A stretch of 64,000 bases of DNA from Limanda limanda (lineage: Eukaryota; Chordata; Actinopteri; Pleuronectiformes; Pleuronectidae). Within the stretch, counting starts at the first letter, position 1, and each line of letters starts with the position of its first letter. A model generated the notes under the pieces. The model was not told the DNA's origin and made no database searches. It was given only the letters and a program-made list of their open reading frames with translations. The stretch lies in NCBI RefSeq assembly GCF_963576545.1, contig NC_083649.1, positions 978,954-1,042,953 of the forward strand, read 5' to 3'. The position numbers were made by a program, and so were the translations under genes. This document shows, one piece after another, positions 59,468 to 64,000 of the stretch.

Positions 59468-59725
59468 AGACTGTAAATAAAGAAAGAGCTCGTAAAGCCA
59501 AGTCATCTGGATCGCCCTCTGGTGGCTGACTGCAGTATTGGTCATAAACTCCTCCAGGTTGGCACATGGAGCATAGACCAGACTAAAAAGATTGAAGAAG
59601 ATGTTAAACCTGGACGTCGATATCACGGCTCCACTCGACGATCACTACCGCTCAGAATCTGACGTAAATGATGTCAACACCAGAAGAAGAGGTGGCGACG
59701 TGTCGGCCATCTTTATTTACAGTCT
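59468..59725. mobile_element. MITE-like element with 15 bp perfect terminal inverted repeats
   Basis: Left end agactgtaaataaag (59468-59482) and right end ctttatttacagtct (59711-59725) are exact reverse complements. The 258 bp interior includes atcgccctctggtggctgac and gcagtattggtcataaactc. The second of these, read on the minus strand, matches the 45 bp array at 8-15 kb; the ends match the 28 bp array at 18.7-19.4 kb. No coding frame is present. Confidence 0.8.
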
Positions 59726-59910
59726 GGTTCATGATGATTTGTTTCAGATTCAACATGATTCTACACTTTTGAAACCTTTCTCCTCAGGTTCGGTCAGTTC
59801 CAGTCCAACAGGCTCAGAGCTGCAGGAAGTGATCCAGAGGAAAACTAGAGTCTGATGAAGAAACATCGTGAACTCTGTCGACACTGTTCAGTTTTGTTAT
59901 TCCTTCAAAG

Positions 59911-60276
59911 ATGGAGTCGGACTCGGACGTGACCCTGAACCCTCCTGACGCCTCGAAGCCAGAACGGAGCTTCAGCAGCTTTACTGAGAAACAATGTGTG
60001 TTAATCAGCCGCTCGTCCTGCCAGCCGGTTAAATCACAGCTTAGTCACTTCAATGTTCCCACAGTGAGGAAGGTTTCCACTGAACCAGGATCCAGTCCAG
60101 CACCGAGCAGCTCCCCCCTCCAGCTCCTGGGCTTGGTGCTGACTAATGGATCAGCTGCTGAGATGTCTCCAGCAGATGTTCGGCCAGACGCTGTGGACAT
60201 CACCGGGACACATGAGGACATCAGTCCAGCTTCAGCCTCTTTACAGCTGCTCACAGACTCCGGGTCCAGAACCTGA
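59911..60276 (+). other. Open frame of 121 codons, coding status unclear
   Basis: The frame starts MESDSDVTLNPPD and is Ser/Pro-rich, with no recognised domain. No convincing splice sites join it to other coding sequence, and its neighbours are transposon pieces. It could be a single-exon fragment of an unrecognised gene or chance. Composition alone does not settle it. Confidence 0.15.
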
Positions 60277-60699
60277 AGCCAGCCTGGGACCAGCAGGGAA
60301 CTCTTATTCAGGCTCCACCCCCTGCTCCTCCAAATATGGTTACATCTGGTTTCAGAAAACCAGCAGCTCACAAACCGACCGGTGACGTCACGGTGGTTCG
60401 ATGCTGATGAGTCATTGTACCGACACGACCTCTGGCTCCACCCATATATGGTTATAGACAGCAAAGCTTCCTGGGATTTGTAGTTGTCTTCTCCCCTTCC
60501 CCTCAGTAGGACGGCAGTTTCCCAGCATGCCTCTGGACACAGGTTGGTGTTCTGTCAGCAGCAGCAGTGAAACTGGAGGTTTATCAAACTGATCCAGATG
60601 TAGATCTGTTTCCTCTTCCTCCTCCAGATCCTCCTCCTCCTCTGCAGATGATCTCTGAGTCGTGTGGAGACGAGCCAGCTGTGAGGAATCCTTGGTTCC

Positions 60700-60755
60700 T
60701 TGGTTTCTTGGTTCCTTGGTTCCTTGGTTCCTTGGTTCCTTGGTTCCTTGAGCCG
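60700..60755. repeat. 9-10 bp array of ttccttggt
   Basis: About six copies of ttccttggt with ttcttggt variants. Confidence 0.85.
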
Positions 60756-61002
60756 TAAGCACAGTTCATCACTGATTCACCTTCTGTGAGGACGCCACCT
60801 GCTGCGTCTCCATCAGGATTCTCCTGCTTCAACAAATGGTTGACGTTGTGTTCAGGTGGACACAAATACCTGTGTTACTGGAGGATTCCTCTAGAGGGCC
60901 CCACAGAGCTAATTAACATTATTATTTCATGTGAATTGATCAGATTCTGTGTCCTGCTCTGGTGATTGGTGGACGTTTCCATCTCGGCTGGGGCTTCTCA
61001 CA

Positions 61003-61090
61003 TGGCGGCTGTGGCTGAGGGGTTAGAGCGGTTGTCCTTCAACCAGAAGGTCGGCGGTTTGATTCCCAGTCTTCCCTGCAAGCCGGTCCT
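61003..61090 (+). mobile_element. tRNA-like SINE head
   Basis: tggctgaggggttagagcgg resembles a Pol III A box and ggtcggcggtttgattccc a B box, at tRNA-like spacing of about 30 bases. The flanks do not pair into an acceptor stem, so this looks like the head of a tRNA-derived SINE, not a working tRNA. Confidence 0.6.
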
Positions 61091-61221
61091 CGGGAAAGGT
61101 AACCTTCCTGCTCTGCACTGCCCCCTAATGTCCGTGTGCATATTACATCTTTCTGAGGATGTGCACAGCGGACAAACCAAACCAATGATTGTTACTAAAG
61201 ATGAACGACAGGAAACATCTG

Positions 61222-61270
61222 GATCTCCCTCTGGTGGCTGGCTGCAGTATAGGAGGTAAAACCCTCCCCT
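61222..61270. mobile_element. Fragment of the same MITE-like family
   Basis: tctccctctggtggctggct and gcagtataggaggtaaaacc match the inner part of the family; no terminal repeats are visible. Confidence 0.55.
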
Positions 61271-62669
61271 CTGTAAATAGTCATTGTTCTTTATTCAGCT
61301 TTAAATTGTTCTTCTAAAATGAAGAATAGACCTTGAAATCAGAGTTTTTTTATATCTCTGGTTGTGAAGAAGCTCTGATGTGGTTGTGTGTCGCTGCCTC
61401 ACGTTGTGTTGCACCGACCAGAAACACAAATCTACCGTCTGCTCGATACTTTAGCTAAAGAAGTCATGATACTTGACAATCGGATGAAATTTAATACTTT
61501 CTCTCAGGTTTTTTGTCAGAAAAGTTTTTCTTCTTCTTCTGTGAAACTCACCAGGATGCAAAAAATCAAACAATCTGTAATTTAGCAAAAATATGTATTT
61601 TAATTTCACTTTCAGACTTATAGTCACAACTTGACGTCTCCAGTTTTAAAAAGAATAAAAACTTTAACTTTCAAACGTGTTAAAAATGAGTTTAAAAAAA
61701 ATAAAACTTCAGGTTTTCCCTCTGAGCAAAAAACAAGATCATTTGTTAAAGTTAAACTTTGTCAGGAAGGAAGAATTCGTCCTCGTTTTCCTCGTTGTCG
61801 TCATCGCTCCACGGAGAAAACATCAGATTCTTATAAAAAGGATCAAATCCGTGGCTTCAGAGTCAAAAGGCTTCGAGCGTCTTCACGTCCCAGGTAAAGA
61901 AACGTGTTGGTCTCCAGTGTTCAGGCCTTTCCATCACGACCCGATCAGCCCAACATCTGGATCTTCATGGAGCTGGAGGAGAAAAGAAGAAAGCTTCTAG
62001 GACGTCAGGTTGATTTTATGCTGACGACACAATCATATACTCTTCAGCGCCACCTATTGACAAAGCACTGACAAATGAGTGTCAGACTTTCTAGTCATAC
62101 AAGATGCTCTTAGATAGATCACAAATCAAATACATATATTTATATATATATTTGTATCTGGCTGGATCTTCTAAAACTCACATTAATGAGTTATCGAAGA
62201 AGCTGAGCACGAAATCGGTTTCTTTTATAGAAATAGTCTATAAGTGTTTCACTTTCACAAATAGATTGAGATGTGATTTACATGCAAGCTTAATAAGCTA
62301 CCATTTTATTTATCGTCCCTTTTAAAAGTGAGAGATATGGAACTTTGTTCAGAGACCACGCCCCTCAGCTGGAACTGCAGGTCTCCTTCAGGCTGGTTCG
62401 TCTTTTAACCTTAGAACAGTTTAAGTTTGGTTAAATTTAGTTATAAGTGATGATGCTCCTGTTTGTCTCGATGTGTCCCTCTTGTCCCTTGGAGACGTTT
62501 ACTCCTGTTTACTCAGTTCTACTTGTTTATGTCAACGCAGGAAACATCGTGATCGAGAGCTTTGCTCCAATCGGTTCATCTCCTGAATAAAGTTAATTAT
62601 CTGTTTCTGTCTCTTCCAGGTTTTGTGTCTTTGAGGTTGTGTTGTGTGAATAAATGATCAGAGACTCAC

Positions 62670-63008
62670 CTCCTTCTTTTCTTCTTCTTTTTCTATCTTC
62701 TCATCTTCCTCCTCTTCTCGCCCTGATGAAGGTCTGTCTTGCTCGTCTTCTCCCATCCCTCCCTTCTCCTCCTCCTTCTCCTCCTCCTCTTCCTCCTCTT
62801 CTCTGGTCTTTGACTCCTCCTCTTTGTGTGATTGTTTTTTCTCAGGACACGTTGAAGCATCAGTTTTATCGTCTGTCTTAAAAACCTCTTCTCCTCCTGC
62901 GGTTGCTTTCTCTGCTGCGTCATCAGCGACTCCGACCTCGTCTCCGCTGCTGGACGCCCTGTGGCGCCGGGAGGGGGGGCGGCGCCGCAGGGAGAGACGA
63001 GCCCGGCC
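62670..63008 (-). CDS. Probable single exon of an RCSD1/CapZIP-like gene (rest outside window)
   Basis: A 113-codon minus-strand frame is bounded by a good acceptor (tctctgccctgattggtccag before 63008) and a GTGAGT donor (62669-62664), both in phase 0. It begins GRARLSLRRRPPSRRHRASS, close to the KRRPPSRRFRRSQSD patch I recall in human RCSD1 (CapZIP, a CapZ F-actin capping protein binder), and continues as an acidic Glu/Lys-rich tail. Acidic tails are low-complexity and weak evidence, so identity rests on the short basic patch. Related capping-protein-interacting families have similar patches. Flanking exons would lie beyond position 64000 and possibly between 59400 and 62660; none was found there. 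Confidence 0.45.
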
Positions 63009-63074
63009 CTGGACCAATCAGGGCAGAGAAAGTGAGTTATTAAAAAGTAACTGTTACTTTATTTATTTACTGAT

Positions 63075-64000
63075 AAACAAATGTGGTGGTGTTGTGTCTC
63101 TTTGTGTTGGTGTTGTGTCTCTTTGTCTCTTAGTGGTGGTGTTGTGTCTCTTTGTCTCTTAGTGGTGGTGTTGTGTCTCTTAGTGGTGGTGTTGTGTCTC
63201 TTTGTCTCTTAGTGGTGGTGTTGTGTCTCTTTGTCTCTTAGTGGTGGTGTTGTGTCTCTTTGTGTTGGTGTTGTGTCTCTTTGTCTCTTAGTGGTGGTGT
63301 TGTGTCTCTTTGTCTCTTAGTGGTGGTGTTGTGTCTCTTTGTCTCTTAGTGGTGGTGTTGTGTCTCTTTGTCTCTTAGTGGTGGTGTTGTGTCTCTTTGT
63401 GTTGGTGTTGTGTCTCTTTGTCTCTTAGTGGTGGTGTTGTGTCTCTTTGTCTCTTAGTGGTGGTGTTGTGTCTCTTTGTCTCTTAGTGGTGGTGTTGTGT
63501 CTCTTTGTCTCTTAGTGGTGGTGTTGTGTCTCTTTGTCTCTAAGTGGTGGTGTTGTGTCTCTTTGTCTCTTAGTGGTGGTGTTGTGTCTCTTTGTGTTGG
63601 TGTTGTGTCTCTTTGTCTCTTAGTGGTGGTGTTGTGTCTCTTTGTCTCTTAGTGGTGGTGTTGTGTCTCTTAGTGGTGGTGTTGTGTCTCTTTGTCTCTT
63701 AGTGGTGGTGTTGTGTCTCTTTGTCTCTTAGTGGTGGTGTTGTGTCTCTTTGTCTCTTAGTGGTTGTGTTGTGTCTCTTAGTGGTGGTGTTGTGTCTCTT
63801 TGTCTCTTAGTGGTTGTGTTGTGTCTCTTAGTGGTGGTGTTGTGTCTCTTTGTCTCTTAGTGGTGGTGTTGTGTCTCTTAGTGGTGGTGTTGTGTCTCTT
63901 TGTCTCTTAGTGGTGATGTTGTGTCTCTTAGCGGTTGTGTTGTGTCTCTTTGTCTCTTAGTGGTGGTGTTGTGTCTCTTTGTCTCTTAGTGGTGATGTTG
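63075..64000. repeat. 29 bp minisatellite running off the window end
   Basis: Units read gtggtggtgttgtgtctctt plus tgtctctta. A 20-base short form lacks ttgtctctt, and a gttggtg variant recurs. About 33 units are present before the window ends, so the array is truncated. It probably lies in an intron of the minus-strand gene upstream of the 62670-63008 exon. Confidence 0.95.

Larger units (their letters stand above)
60280..62669. other. Gene-poor intergenic sequence
   Basis: Apart from the short array, SINE head and MITE fragment listed separately, I see only AT-rich unique sequence with no recognisable coding exon. Confidence 0.5.

Noticed and set aside
61003..61090. Functional tRNA gene
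   Set aside because: A and B boxes are present, but the ends do not form an acceptor stem and the surroundings resemble a SINE, so a tRNA-derived repeat fits better.

Overview
This is eukaryotic, vertebrate DNA, almost certainly from a ray-finned (teleost) fish. The evidence is short GT-AG-bounded exons, very long CA/TG microsatellites, a 5'-truncated Tx1/L1-like LINE tail, a tRNA-like SINE head, TIR-flanked MITE-like elements, and the fish-style guanylate cyclase-activating protein. There are no bacterial-style genes. Exons were assembled by hand from reading-frame continuity, splice signals and remembered family sequences. No alignment was run.

Layout, left to right. (1) 1410-17461 (+): the 3' part of a Rap1GAP-family gene, 20 exons in view. 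Its introns are swollen by tandem arrays of 24, 18 and 45 bp units; the 45 bp array alone is about 7 kb. (2) 19664-24532 (+): complete ncbp3 (nuclear cap-binding protein subunit 3), 13 exons, with a 46 bp array in one intron and a 20 bp array after the stop. (3) 27837-38923 (+): complete pcf11 (pre-mRNA cleavage and termination factor), 17 exons, preceded by a 40 bp array and a CpG-rich CCAAT/CRE/YY1 promoter. (4) 39703-41021: a dead LINE tail. (5) 41165-45129 (-): ccdc90b, 9 exons, with a 35 bp array and a 1.3 kb CA-rich intron. (6) A 1.7 kb head-to-head intergenic region with a 26 bp array. (7) 46809-51614 (+): complete alg8 (ER glucosyltransferase of N-glycan assembly), 13 exons. (8) 54713-58943 (-): a complete four-exon GCAP (photoreceptor guanylate cyclase activator). 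(9) 59000-64000: MITE and SINE sequence, one probable minus-strand exon resembling RCSD1/CapZIP, and a 29 bp array running off the end.

The genes do not form an operon or pathway. As I remember the human map, pcf11, ccdc90b and alg8 lie together on 11q14, and ncbp3 and RAP1GAP2 lie on 17p13, so the window appears to join two vertebrate synteny blocks. Two neighbours act on nascent RNA polymerase II transcripts (NCBP3 at the cap, PCF11 at the 3' end).

The main unusual theme is tandem repetition. Roughly a quarter to a third of the window is satellite-like by eye. Several arrays seem to have grown from recognisable pieces: two different arrays come from two parts of one MITE-like family, one array carries copies of a ccdc90b splice donor, and one pcf11 intron carries repeated copies of the preceding exon end with its donor. 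Nearly all long open frames in the arrays are artefacts of unit lengths divisible by three.
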